Below are positions 36,205 through 46,707 of a DNA stretch of 64,000 bases, piece after piece. The notes beneath the pieces were generated by a model that searched no databases, was not told where the DNA came from, and was given only the letters and a program-made list of their open reading frames with translations. Where the stretch lies: assembly GCA_004431415.1 (NCBI GenBank), contig QPMI01000461.1:20364-84363 (forward strand), read 5' to 3'. Numbering within the stretch: the stretch's first letter is position 1; the number at the start of each line of letters is the position of its first letter. Position numbers and translations under genes: made by a program. The stretch comes from Cyanophora paradoxa (lineage: Eukaryota > Glaucocystophyceae > Cyanophorales > Cyanophoraceae).

Positions 36205-36275
36205 ACACATAAAGAAAAACAAATATTTAACCTGAGCGGAACGCGAGGGTTAAATATTTGTTTTTCTTTATGTGT
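36205..36275. repeat. Right terminal hairpin
   Basis: Perfect 28-nt arms with a 15-nt loop, the exact inverse of 8587-8657, ending at the element boundary. Confidence 0.9.
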
Positions 36276-36281
36276 CCTCTT
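36276..36281. repeat. Target-site duplication, right copy (CCTCTT)
   Basis: Pairs with 8581-8586. Removing the element plus one copy restores an open reading frame across the host exon. Confidence 0.85.
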
Positions 36282-38262
36282 CCGTTACCTGGTCGTCCAC
36301 CCCGAGGCCCTCTGCTTTCTCTGTAGCCGGGCGCGAATCGTAGGACATAAAGAAAGCAGGCTGGAGATTCATTAAGAATAAATAAAGAAGTCTTCAAGCC
36401 TACCAAGAATGCAAAACGCACCAAGCCTTTCAAAGACGAAATAATTTCATTCTTCTCTTTCATGTTGTAAAACTTGAGCATCTGCTTCTTGTGGATGTCC
36501 TTCACCTCGTCGCTCGACAACTCCGGTCCAGAAACTGAAGCGATGGAGGTTACAAGGAATCCCAAACACAAAACAGGACTCACAACAAAAAAGTGTTGTT
36601 CCTGGCACAGAAGCCTTCAGCGCCTTCATCACAGGCCGAACCTTCGTGTTGGTCTGGGTGAACCACAAGTCAGATCACAGGCCGTAAAGCATGAAGGATA
36701 TAAAGATTGAGACCTCGTACACAGGTGCCAAAGAAACGCCGATTACTGATGAAGCGGTGAACCCGTGTTTCTCAGTGGACACGGCGCACATCGCGTCGAC
36801 AATATGATCAGGTTCAGCAGCGTTCTGACGGAGCACACCGAGTGGCTCCGAAGTGAACCCCTTCAAAATATGCTCTCCATTGGAACGCGTTGCAAGATGT
36901 CCTCTAGAAGAGCATGGAAAACCTGTTGGCACATACGAGATCTCAAGGGACGGATTCTGAGAAAGACAAACATGAAGAAACGCACAGAGCCATTCCTCGC
37001 CTGGGAGAAAATCCACTGTAGGACCCGCGGATCGAGGCAATTTGTAAAGCTTGCGAAATTCCGAGTCAGACTTCGCCGGTGGTCCACAGTTCTGGGTTCG
37101 GCTGTTTCCTGTGTCAAGACAGGGTGAGCAGTACGTCGACTTGCACCTGCCACGATGAATAAGTAGCGAATACGATCGCTTAAACTGCAGAAGCGCTTAA
37201 CTTCTGCTTACCACTTATTGCCACAGCTGACAACTCGCTGACCTTCGGGCACCAAGAGCCCACACGCCGAACAAACGGCGTTCTCCGCAATGTTTTCAAT
37301 GAAACTCGAAATCGGTTGTGCAGCCGAGACAGCAACAGCATCCGGGCTGTGAATCGAGGTTTGAAACGGAATTCTTTTAACTATCTCTGACAAACGTGCA
37401 CCTGCAATTTCACGACGTCCGTACTTCTCAAAATGTGTTTCATACTCTTGCAGTTCCTCTTCATCCCATGGTTCTGGCTTCTTGGCTGAGAAACAGTCAG
37501 AAATGCAAATCCCACATTGCCACTGCAAAACTGTCACGGAAAACGCACGTTCGAAGGGAGCTTTCCCGGCTCTTGAGGGTGTGGGCGAGGAAGATGGCGA
37601 GCGATGGGGCGTAGAAGAGCCGCCGGGCACGGGCGAGGTGGAGCCGGCCCCCGCCGCCAGTGGTGCCTTCTCCTTCTCCTTCTTTGCCCTTTTCTCCCTC
37701 GCCATCGCAACCAAACGCTTCGAACACGTCAAAAGCTCGTGCGTCGATTTACGAAGCTGAGCCAGCGCCTCCCTGCATTTGCTGATTTCCGCATCGGTGG
37801 TAGCGACTTCGAGACGCTGTTTCAAGTCTACGATGCTCGAAAAAGAGTGTGAGAAACGAGCCATTAAAAAATCGCCTTGCAACTCCCGAAAGAGTTGGTC
37901 TGCTTCTTGATTCATCCGATTTGCCTCGGGTTGGGCTGGTCCTGCCGCTGGTGCTTGGGCTGGTGGTTGGTCTCCGCCAGGTTTGTCGAAATCCGCTTGC
38001 GGCGCAGATGGGGATACGGAGGCACTCGCATCAGCGCTAGCTGCACCCCCGGATGCTCCGGCCGCGGGTCCCTCCAACGGTAATATTCCAGCAGAAAGGT
38101 TTTCGGCTCCACCTGAAGACAAATCAGCCAAGACCAGCGCGATCCAAGACGATCCCACCTAGTGGTGGCCGGGTACTGTCTGAAAGTTGGGCTGTTTCTG
38201 CGAGAGAATTGACATCCTGTTGTATTTCGGGATCATGATCAGCATAGTAGTCGGGCAGAAAA
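36282..38262 (-). pseudogene. 5' part of the host gene split by the virus
   Basis: Minus-strand exons with well-placed introns. An exon ending PDYYADHDPEIQQDV and on to STRPPLG joins over a 46-bp intron to GAENLSAGILPLEGP; that long exon (about 38112-37212) has an Ala/Pro-rich part, a helical part, a Ser/Pro linker and CSACGLLVPEGQRVVSCGNK. A 65-bp intron (37211-37147) then joins to WCKSTYCSPC, completing a zinc-binding cluster (C-x2-C...C-x4-C...C-x2-C). Later exons carry SGPELSSDEVKDIHKKQ and FMSYDSRPATEKAEGLG. The frame VDDQVTEE at the viral edge continues as DYNAMYYGF on the other side. The first exon upstream of 38.26 kb is not resolved. No family is recognised. Confidence 0.6.
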
Positions 38263-40150
38263 TGGAATGAATCTCCTAATTCGGTTATCTACTTGAAGTT
38301 CGTTAGGAACAGAGGTGCCAAGGCCTGACGGCCGAAAGAGCCGCGTCCGCAGTTGGTTCGCACCCGCGATTGCAATTGCTTGGGATCCTCGCCCGCGGCC
38401 GGATCCGGATCCATAGCAGCCGCGCGCGCCAACCGGGCTGCCGTGCCGCAACAAGTTCAGATTCTGTAGCTTGTCGTACTCGAAATGGAACGCGCCGTCA
38501 AAGTTCCAACCGGCGCGACCGTGCACGTTGAGAAGCGAGTTCAAAGCCACCCGAAGATGAACTGCGCCAGAAGACAAAGCGTTTCATGCTCAGGTTATCC
38601 GAAAACATCACGCATAGGCGGAATACTCCGGGATCCGCACCAATCAAGAAGATTAGCTATTCCGATTGACCACACTGATTGAACAAGTAGATGTAAAGCC
38701 GCCCGAATGACCACACTGAGCAAGTTGCGGCCCGGTTGCAAGTTGCGGCCCGGTTGCCTTTTGGGGGGGTACCCGCACGCAGCCCGGGGCGACGGCCGGC
38801 GGCGTGCCGGTACGGTGCGGACTCTACGCTGTGCGGACTCTATACTAGTTGGACCTTGCAGGCAACAGGAGAGCTAGTTGCAGTGCGGGCAAACATGCAT
38901 ATGCAGGCCGCCTCTCCCAAGCTAGTTACATCGCAGCTATAGCTAGCAGGAGAAGTTTTTCGGCCTACCGTCCATGTGACTAAGCGGTACACGAGGAGCA
39001 GCACTCCGGATTCCTCAGCCAGCCTTCAAACGACCATTTGCAGTTCGCGCGTACGAGCGGCCAGAAGCAGCCCGGGCGCTTCGAAGAAAGGAAGAGGGCC
39101 GGCTAGCTACCTTGCAGTCGCTCCCCGCCGCGACGATGCTCTCGCCAGCCGTACGTCGGCGACAAAAACCAATATGCATGCAAAAACGAGGTGCGCTGAG
39201 AAACCTACACTAGCTGCGGCTCAGAACGAACTCAACGATCTCTTTAAATCACATGCCGCTAACGTTGCGCTTGTCTGCGGCACCCCTCGAGCAGGTTTGG
39301 GTCACATCGCCAGAACCGTGCACTCGCAGCCACCGACAGCGATCTGCCTACGTATACGTATACGTGCGCACCGATCAGCAAAGCCAGAAACAAGCGGTCG
39401 TCGAGCGCACCAGGATAACAAGGCGCCGACGTGCCATAGCGGTCATTCTGTCCATTCCGGCGACGCTGTTTAGTCAGCTTATGTCGACACTGAAGTGGTT
39501 TTATACCGTAAAAGCGCACCGAGACCTGCCGCGGGCGCCGTGGTGGTGAGCTGGCTGCAGGTCTTTCTCTTACCTGATCTGGTGGTGCAAAGTTAGGGGC
39601 GCGAAGCGCAGTGCCTGGGCCGGGAGGCAGCACGAATAGTTTATATCTAACATTGAGAAAGCGAAGTACGCACGTCTGGGCGGCGGGGCTCAGTTTCCCG
39701 GGCGGCGGTCCGGCCCGCTGCGCGCGGCGAGGCCGGGCGCGCCACCCGCTGCGCGGCGGCGGGTCAGGTCTTGCACGGGGATAGTGCACATGCATACCAA
39801 AGTGGTGGCGTACCGTTAGAGGCACCTGGCGTCCGAGAAGAGCGAGGTGCGACGGAAACGCGATGGGGAAAACTGATCTGGGAACGCGCGACCGCTTCCT
39901 GTGAGCGGAACAATCTATCATTCAACATTCATTCAGCTCGGACCCGCGGCCGGATCCCTCGAGGACTCAGTCAGGGCCAGCTCGTTGCAAGAGGCGAAAA
40001 CGAGGACGAAACGCCAGAGGCAGCTTGCAAGTTGCAAGGCGGTCTTGCAAGGCGGTCTTGCGCATGCAAGGCGGTCTTGTAAGCCGGCCTAGCGCTTTGG
40101 CTATAGCTAGGTTTTGACCCCGCTTGCACTGTACCCCAGCTGTTTTTTGG
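38263..40150. other. Host spacer, repeat-rich, no confident gene
   Basis: Overlapping low-complexity ORFs on both strands only; upstream exons of the split gene may reach into 38.3-38.6 kb. Small repeats include CGGCCCGGTTGCAAGTTG at about 38728 and three copies of GCAAGGCGGTCTTG at 40030-40080. TACGTATACGTATACGTGCG near 39350 is an alternating purine-pyrimidine tract. Confidence 0.4.
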
Positions 40151-40157
40151 GGGCCAA

Positions 40158-43093
40158 ATGGCCGGGCCGCTTGTTGACCATGCCGGCGCCAGCGCTAGCT
40201 GTAGCGGGCCTGCGCCACGATCCGCATTGGCTGATGGCCGCGTGCGATCTTTATCAGACTTCCCTGAAGACCTCTTGATCAAGCTCACAACAGAAGTCGG
40301 CATCGTCGACGCCTTAGGAAATGGCTCGATGAAGCTAAGCCGGTTCATGAAGCAAATCGTTGAAAAGCAAGCTTGGCCGGAGCTCCAGCTTACGTCGTGC
40401 TCTGCGTTCGGGCATGGACGATATGTGCAAGATGCCGTCTGGGCTCAAGTCTTGGACCGCTTGATTGCCAGCGCTCAAGATGGCCGCCTCAGTGTTCGGG
40501 ACTTGCAATTGAAGCGCAACGATTTCCCGAAATGGCACCGTCTTCATTGCAAGGGTGCGCGGCGGCGTCGACCTCGGGCAAACATGAAATTAAAATCGCA
40601 ATCGCAAAATCGCATGACCAAAGAGTTGCGTTCGAAAACAGATTCCTTCGCTACTTCGAATTTTATCTCAACAGCGTGCGGGTTTACAGGAAGTCCGAAT
40701 CAGCCACCCTGACTTCGCTCGCAATCTGGCAGCGGGATCCCGCTGTAGGTAAGCCTCAGGCGCAATTCTCTAAAACGCAGATGTATGCAACTGAAGATTT
40801 GCACCTCAGGATTCCCTGGGAACTGAAGCGTAATGCGGTGGTACCGCCGAAGAAGTATCCAGCCCTACGCTTCAGTCCTGACGAATCTGAAACAATCGAA
40901 CTCGATCCCGACCTGAACGTACTAACAGCAAAGATGACATTGACATTCCCTCTGACGACGTCGGCTCGCTTGGATCGTCCGCCGAAAACGAGCTCTGTGA
41001 CTGGGATAACAAGCGCGTTTCACTGGATCCCCCCGGACTTCACTCCGACGACTTTATGAGCGGCGATGGCGAAGACTGCTTTATTCCACACCGTGCACTA
41101 GGCGAGGCTGCTACTATTCGTACGGCACTGTATCCGCGGCATAGGTATATACAAGATATCCTGGCCAGTATCACGAGTTCGTCCTCAACACTACAACTGC
41201 TTTCAGTTGATCTGAACATTGATGTGATACGAAATAATTTCTTTGGAATGCCGCCACGTGCGTGTACGGGGCATTTCAGTTTTTGAAATATTGACCCTGG
41301 AAGCAGTCGGTACACGCCGGAAAAAGTTGTTCGAGGCACTCACCCGACTCGTTAAAATCGAACATCTCGATATATCTGGCAGTTTCGTCGTTGACGCCGA
41401 GTTCATCACCGAGCTACACCAGAGTATCGAGCCATCTGCTTGCATTTGGCGGTCGCTTGGACTGTCAGTCGGAATTCTATCGAAGCCAGTTGACGGGCAC
41501 GAGAACAGCCGTCAGTTTAGAGCAGTGGAGTTCAATGCTTACAGAGAAACTGCGGTCCGGGCCGCTGAAACTATCGCTCGTCGGTTCCCCGCGCTGGAAG
41601 TGCGTGCTCGCTTCATTGCGTTGTTGTTTTCTGCACCTGTGGCTTATCATACTCGAGCAGGAGCTGAGATTTCTCACACCGCAAGCGTTCAAGGGAGTCC
41701 AGAATATGGAGCAATACATAGCTCTCCCCAGCCGGGGACTTACAGCACTATTTACCTTGAAAACGCTGAAGGCCCTTCAGATCGGTCCGCACATATCCCT
41801 TATAATTACCGAGTTGTCCCTCCAGATTGGACGGAGCGTTAGATATCATATACTGACATTGTAGCGTTAGATATCTTTTCTCTAATAGACGCGAACCACG
41901 GGAGAGAGAGTTTCAGAACAAGCCCGATCAAGTACCTCTCCGTTATCGAATGTGACCGGCGGCAAGCGAGGGACCAACATAGCTCAGAAGCTTTGCGGGC
42001 GCTGATAGCGGTCAATTTTGCGTCACTCGTGGCTTACTGTCCTGTGCGTTCGAATTCATGTGTTTAACTGCCAACGGGCGCACATGCAGTTGACGACTGT
42101 GCCTCCCCTAGGATTCTCTCAGACATCTCACCTTGATGAGCAAAACATGGTTTTCTATGAACATCATGACGTCTGTTGCCCTGATTACCAATTTAACGTC
42201 TCTCGTGCTCAACATCGACATGACGCATTCCGCGACTCCGCGCCCTAAAGGCTATCGCTGTTCTGGGTGCTTCCACCAACACGTAAACAACATGGACGAT
42301 GAGCAGTTGTATCGAGAACGGGATCACAATTCGGCAGCGGCTAATCTGGAATCCCTGCAAATGATCCGAGCCTTGACCTACCTCGAGCTGAGGCTCTCAG
42401 GATGCAAGCATCGCCTTGTCAGCTTTTTGGAAGCTCTCGTCCTCAAGAAAGTGTTCAATGCACTGAAAGCTGTTAAAACTTTCACTCTCAGCATACATCA
42501 CACACGCATCGCATACGGACTTCCAAAATTGCAGAATGTCGACGTGTCAACGCCAACGTACGAGATCGGAACTGCACTTCAAGAGTTTGATAAAGCCGAC
42601 GAATTAGTTGCACAGCAAGCAGCAGCGGTCATTTCGACGTATTCGGATAGAATCACATCATATCGTCGTGTTGGTAGTCTTCCAGTCGTTGAGGAGTGCA
42701 AGGCTATTCAAAAGGCCAGCGCGTCGTTGGTGCAAGTTGGCCTATTTTTCAGCCCATCACGTCGAATGCGGAATTCGTACACAAGCGATTCTGCAGTATT
42801 GGCTGATCTCGAACGTACTCTCGAACCGCTTCGCGGGGCCCTCCCCCTCCTCCATTGTGCCGCGCCCGCCGCGACATTTTTTTCAGGCATCCCTCTTCCA
42901 GAATCCCAGCTATGCTGCGGCATGTCTTGTTGATTTCTTCTCCGGGATTTGCCTCAAACAGAACGATTTTGTAGGACCTTCCGGCCCCTGGCGAGTGCAT
43001 ATTACGAAGCATCGACATCCAATGCTCACAACAAACGAGCACGAGAGACCGAGCTCTCGCTACGTCAACGACGCTCCTCGGTTCTTTGTGTAA
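40158..43093 (+). CDS. F-box/LRR-like host gene (multi-exon, exons not all placed)
   Basis: The first exon begins MAGPLVDHAGAS and has LSDFPEDLLIKLTTEVGIVD with a Leu-Pro-x-D-L-L-like start typical of an F-box-like motif, then ELQLTSCSAFG and SVRDLQLKRNDF, leucine-rich strands. Plausible donors occur at about 40553 and 40747 (GTAAGCC). Further coding pieces are at about 40600-41280 (acidic, HSDDFMSGDGEDC), 41280-41845 (KIEHLDISGSFVVDAEFI) and 42130-42930 (LESLQMIRALTYLELRLSG). The frames change between pieces. The relative at 62.2 kb has the same opening, so a local family of F-box/LRR proteins (ubiquitin-ligase substrate adaptors by family knowledge) is likely. Confidence 0.4.
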
Positions 43094-43259
43094 TCATCAT
43101 GCTAAATTTTAATTCAGGCTTTGGCTCCTGACGTGAAAAAAGCCTAGGAATGCTACTGAATATCTATATATAGCTATACGCAATCTTAACCGTGCGCGGC
43201 CGTGGGCCGGGCTAGTCACGCACTGTACTAGTCACGCACAGGAAGGGCACATGCTCGAC

Positions 43260-43514
43260 TTACGGGATCACCGAATCCCTCGCGACGTAGCAACGATGCA
43301 ACCGGGCCGGGGTTGCACCTGTCATTTCAGTGACGCGTAGCGGGGAAGGCCGGCAATCCCCGAGAACGCGCACGTCGACAAAGCTGCCCTCGTTCTCGAG
43401 CCGCGGTAAACGTCGCGGCGTGTATAGAGCAATCAGCGCTGTCGGCTCCGCTGTCGGCTGTCGGCTCCGGTGGATCTCTCCAGCGTCTTCAGGCCTTAAC
43501 TTCGTCTTCGCCAT
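43260..43514 (-). pseudogene. Truncated VRVLGD-family copy (first exon only)
   Basis: From an ATG at 43514 (MAKTKLRPEDAGEIHRSRQ) the minus strand reads TALIALYTPRRLPRLENEGS, then FVDVRVLGDCRP, ending at the conserved donor ATGACAG|GTGCAACC near 43316. The second exon found in the copies at 1-3 kb is missing: the sequence jumps to YVARDSVIP, which in the 1-kb copy lies about 350 bp further on. It overlaps the start of the plus-strand gene head to head. Confidence 0.55.
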
Positions 43515-46500
43515 GCTGCGCGCCGCGCAACGACTTGGACGAAACCGTGGCCGAGGCCGTGGCGCGGCTTTGCCGTCGGCGCCAGCTTCGCCGCCGCTGC
43601 TTCGCCGCAGCTTCGCCGCTTCGCGAGCTTCGCCGCTTCGGCCCATGAGGGGTACGAGGGGCTTCGGCCCGCGAGTCATGAAACGTGGCCGCGAAGTGGA
43701 TGAAGCACTGGCGAAAGTCGAACGGGCGGAGACGGAACTGGTCAAAGCGCGGGCTGAGCTCGCCGAAGTGCTGCTCGCGCTCGAGCGGCCGGCTGCGGCC
43801 ACCACACCGGAGACGGCGACCGCAAGCAGGGACATGGAGCTTGTCGAACTCATCGACATCACCGATTCCGAGTCCGATGAGCCAGGCCCTTCGACTCCGG
43901 CGGCCTCCTACTTGCATGTGAGCGCGTGCTTATCGGCGGGTGCCTGTCCCCTTCACCCCTCTGCAGGAGATCCGGGCCAGGCGAAAACCGCTGTTGCACC
44001 GCCGGCGACACCGGCAGCGGTCATCCCTCCGGAGTCACTTGGGCGCCTGACAACCTTGACCCCTCTGCAGGAGATTCACGTCCTGAAGCAGGTGCTGGAA
44101 CCGTGTCCGTCACCCGTCGCCAACGTCGCCTTCGCAAGGGGCGCCTGCCGTGCGCCCCGCCCCTTCCCCCCCCGGCGCGAGCCCGGAGCGCCGGCGATCA
44201 AGCGCGAGGCCGGAGCGCCGGCGATCAAGCGCGAGCACGAGGCATGCGCAGCGCCTCCGGCAGCGCCGCAGGCCGAGCCCGGAGCGCCGGCGATCAAGCG
44301 CGAGGCCGGAGCGCCGGCGATCAATTGCAAGCGTGAGCGCAAGGCAGCGCCTCCGGCAGCGCCGCAGGCCGCCGTGGTCAAGCGGGGCGCGCAGCGGAGG
44401 CGCCGCCGGCCGCGGCGACCGCGGCGGAGCGGCCGCCGCACTCCGCCCCGTCGGCCCGCCCCGTCTTCGTCAAGCGCGAGCCGGAGGCGCCGCACGCGGC
44501 CCGCCCGTCTTCGTCAAGCGCGAGCCGGAGGCGCCGCCCGCGCGCCCGCGCCCGCCCGGGGCACGCATCCTCCTCCCTCCTCCGGCCCCCGCCCCGCCGC
44601 GGCTGCCGCGCCGGCGGCGGCAGCGACAACGGTCATCGCGCCCGACGCACTCGTGCGCGCCTCTTCCTCCTCCGCCCCTCCCGGCGCCGGCTGACCGCTC
44701 CAGGCGCTCCCGCAGGAGGTGCGCGTGCTGGAGCAGGTGCTCGAGCCGCGGCCCTCGCCCGTCGCCGCCCTCGCCTTCTCATGGGGCGCCTGCCGTGCGC
44801 CCCCGTCCACCGGCCCCGCGCGCCTCACGCCGCGCAGCGCTCTCGGGCCCCGCCGTGAGCGACTCCATCGTGAGCCTACACCGTTGTGGCAAGGCGCAGA
44901 AGTACCACTGGCGCCGGCCGGCGCCGGAGGAGGCCCCGTGCAGGAGCCGCCGCCGCCAGGCCCCCTCGACATCGTCGGCATGGTCCCCATCGTGCGCCCC
45001 GGCCCTCTCCCCCTTGCGCTGCGCCGCCTCACGGGCCCGCAGGAGATCGACCTCGACATGGACCCCATCCTCGCCTGCCCCCGCGGGCCCATGGTCCCGT
45101 GCCCCAGCCCGCCGCCCAGCCCCGGTGCGGCGGCTGCCGGCGCCGCCCCGGGCAGAGCGGCCTCGGTGGAGGTACCAGCAGCACCAGCGGCGGCAGCGCC
45201 GGCGGCCCCACAGCGGCGCCGGCATCGCCGCCGCCCGCATTGCAGCCCCTCGGCGGGTCCTTCTCGCAGCCTTCGGCAGCACTGGCGGTGCCGGCGGCAC
45301 CGGCACTGATGTTCACGCACGCGCTGGAGCTGCCGACGGAGGCGCTGCAGCGCGTCGGGCCGCAGCGCCCTGCGCACGCCCTCCCGCCCTCGCCCTCTCC
45401 CGCGTGCGCCCTCCCACCCGCCGCCGGCCGCCAGACTCCGCACTGACGCCGGCGCAGAACGACGCGTACATGATCGCCTCCCTTGGCACCGCGGGGTACC
45501 TCTTCAGGTGCCCCGCACGTCCAGCCGCCGCGCTCCTGGGGCCCTGACGCGGGCGCTCCTGGCGAGGGGCAGCGTGTACGGGCGGCACGCGCGCTGGGAG
45601 CGGTTCGGGCTGATGCGGAGCGACGCGGAGGGGCCTGGGGCGAACCCCAGTGGCCCACCGCCATCGCCTTCAGCCTCCACGACAACAACGTCGTTCTCGT
45701 CGGCACACAGGTGCCCGCCCGCCCGCTCCTTGCCCTCCAGCTACTTGCTTCTCTCAGATCGCCCCGCGTAGACGGGTCGCGTGCGGATCTCAAACCTCAA
45801 GAGCCGGCGACCTGTGGTGGAGTGCGCCGCCGGCCTCGGGCCCAGCGGCGAGACGGTGCCCGTGGCAGCGGTGCTGCCAACGGTCTGCCGGGCGCCCTCG
45901 TGGGCGTGGTGGGTGAACCCGGGCCTCCCGGCGCCCCGCCCCGCCCCGCTGGACGCCTCCACCCCGACCCCACCGCCGAGGGTCGCTGGATCTACTGCAC
46001 CTTTGCTGCCTCTGGGACGTGCGTGATTCGACCTGTGCCCCCTTCCCGCCGACCCGTCCTCGCCTCCAGCGGGCGGCGCAGAAGCCTGTTGGCACTCTTC
46101 ATGCCCTCCGCCGAGTTGCTAAACGTGCAGCCGCCTGAGGGCGCCGGCCCCACACCGGACTGCAGTCCGCCCCTTCCACCTTTCCTATCTCAGCGCGGCG
46201 TCTTCTGACCTAGCACGCAGCACTGGCGCAGCTGGACCTCGCGGGACCGCCCCGCATGGATCCACCGCCCGCGTCGTCCCCGGCGGTGCGCGCCTCGCCC
46301 ACCCGCGCCGCTGAGCAAAGAACCCTCCGGGTGCAGGAGTGCATTTCTTCCTGCAGGGGTTTGACCCGGCGCGGCGCACACCGCCGGCACCACCGCTGCC
46401 GCGGCGCCCCGGGGCCCGCCGCCTCCCCCGCCACTGCCGTTCGGGCTGCCGCCGGTGGACCTCCCGGAGGAGGAGACACGGCTGGCACAGCTCGTGGCGG

Positions 46501-46707
46501 TGACCTTTGAGGACCGCCTTGTGCTCGCCCGCCTGCGCCCGCTCCCCGCTGGCCCCGTCCCCATGGCCCTCCAGATCGTCCACGCCGCGCCCCTTCCCCG
46601 GGGCTACACCCGCTTCGAAGCCTCCGCTCTCTCTGCCGATGCAGGTGCCCTTTTCGTCCTCGCCACCCGGTCGAGGAAAGGGCAGTCCCTACTCGTCTTC
46701 GACCTCT
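43513..46707 (+). CDS. GC-rich host gene with SUMO-type motifs, interrupted at 46.7 kb
   Basis: Coding signal starts at MLRAAQRLGRNRG (43513) or MKRGREVDEALAKVE (43678). A coiled coil is followed by DMELVELIDITDSESDE, a textbook SUMO-interacting motif, then repeats GAPAIKRE and related PVFVKREPE around 44190-44560, each a psi-K-x-E SUMO-acceptor consensus. Two similar exons follow strong acceptors (CCCCTCTGCAG|GAG): EIHVLKQVLEPCPSPVANVA at about 44070 and EVRVLEQVLEPRPSPVAALA at about 44715. The later part (45.6-46.7 kb) has WD-like strands (AIAFSLHDNNVVLVGTQ, GALFVLATRSRKGQSLLVFDL). The frame stops just after FDL where the 10.3-kb inverted-repeat block begins. The exact exon map is uncertain at this GC content. 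Confidence 0.4.
45928..46707 (+). repeat. Direct repeat X, copy 1 (780 bp)
   Basis: Nearly identical to 56984-57762 in the same orientation, with a few one- or two-base indels. The copies directly flank the 10.3-kb inverted-repeat block 46708-56983. Contains the WD-like 3' part of the GC-rich gene. Confidence 0.85.

Larger units (their letters stand above)
8587..36275. mobile_element. Complete integrated Polinton-like virus (27.7 kb)
   Basis: The element is bounded by a perfect 6-bp target duplication, 1.1-kb terminal inverted repeats and terminal hairpins. It encodes the hallmark Polinton/PLV set: double-jelly-roll-type major capsid protein, penton-like proteins, A32/FtsK packaging ATPase, protein-primed DNA polymerase B and an rve integrase, together with a primase-SF3 helicase. 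Almost all genes are intact and tightly packed, with overlaps or gaps mostly under 60 bp. Base composition is clearly more AT-rich than the host flanks and no introns are seen. One fibre gene is frameshifted. The TIRs differ by very few changes (one G is missing in a G-run of the right copy), which argues for a fairly recent insertion or ongoing TIR homogenisation. Confidence 0.95.
35174..36275 (-). repeat. Right terminal inverted repeat (about 1,102 bp)
   Basis: Reverse complement of 8587-9689. One G is missing in a G-run near 35888 relative to the left copy. It includes the 3' end of speD, so unlike the left TIR it contains functional coding sequence. Confidence 0.95.
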
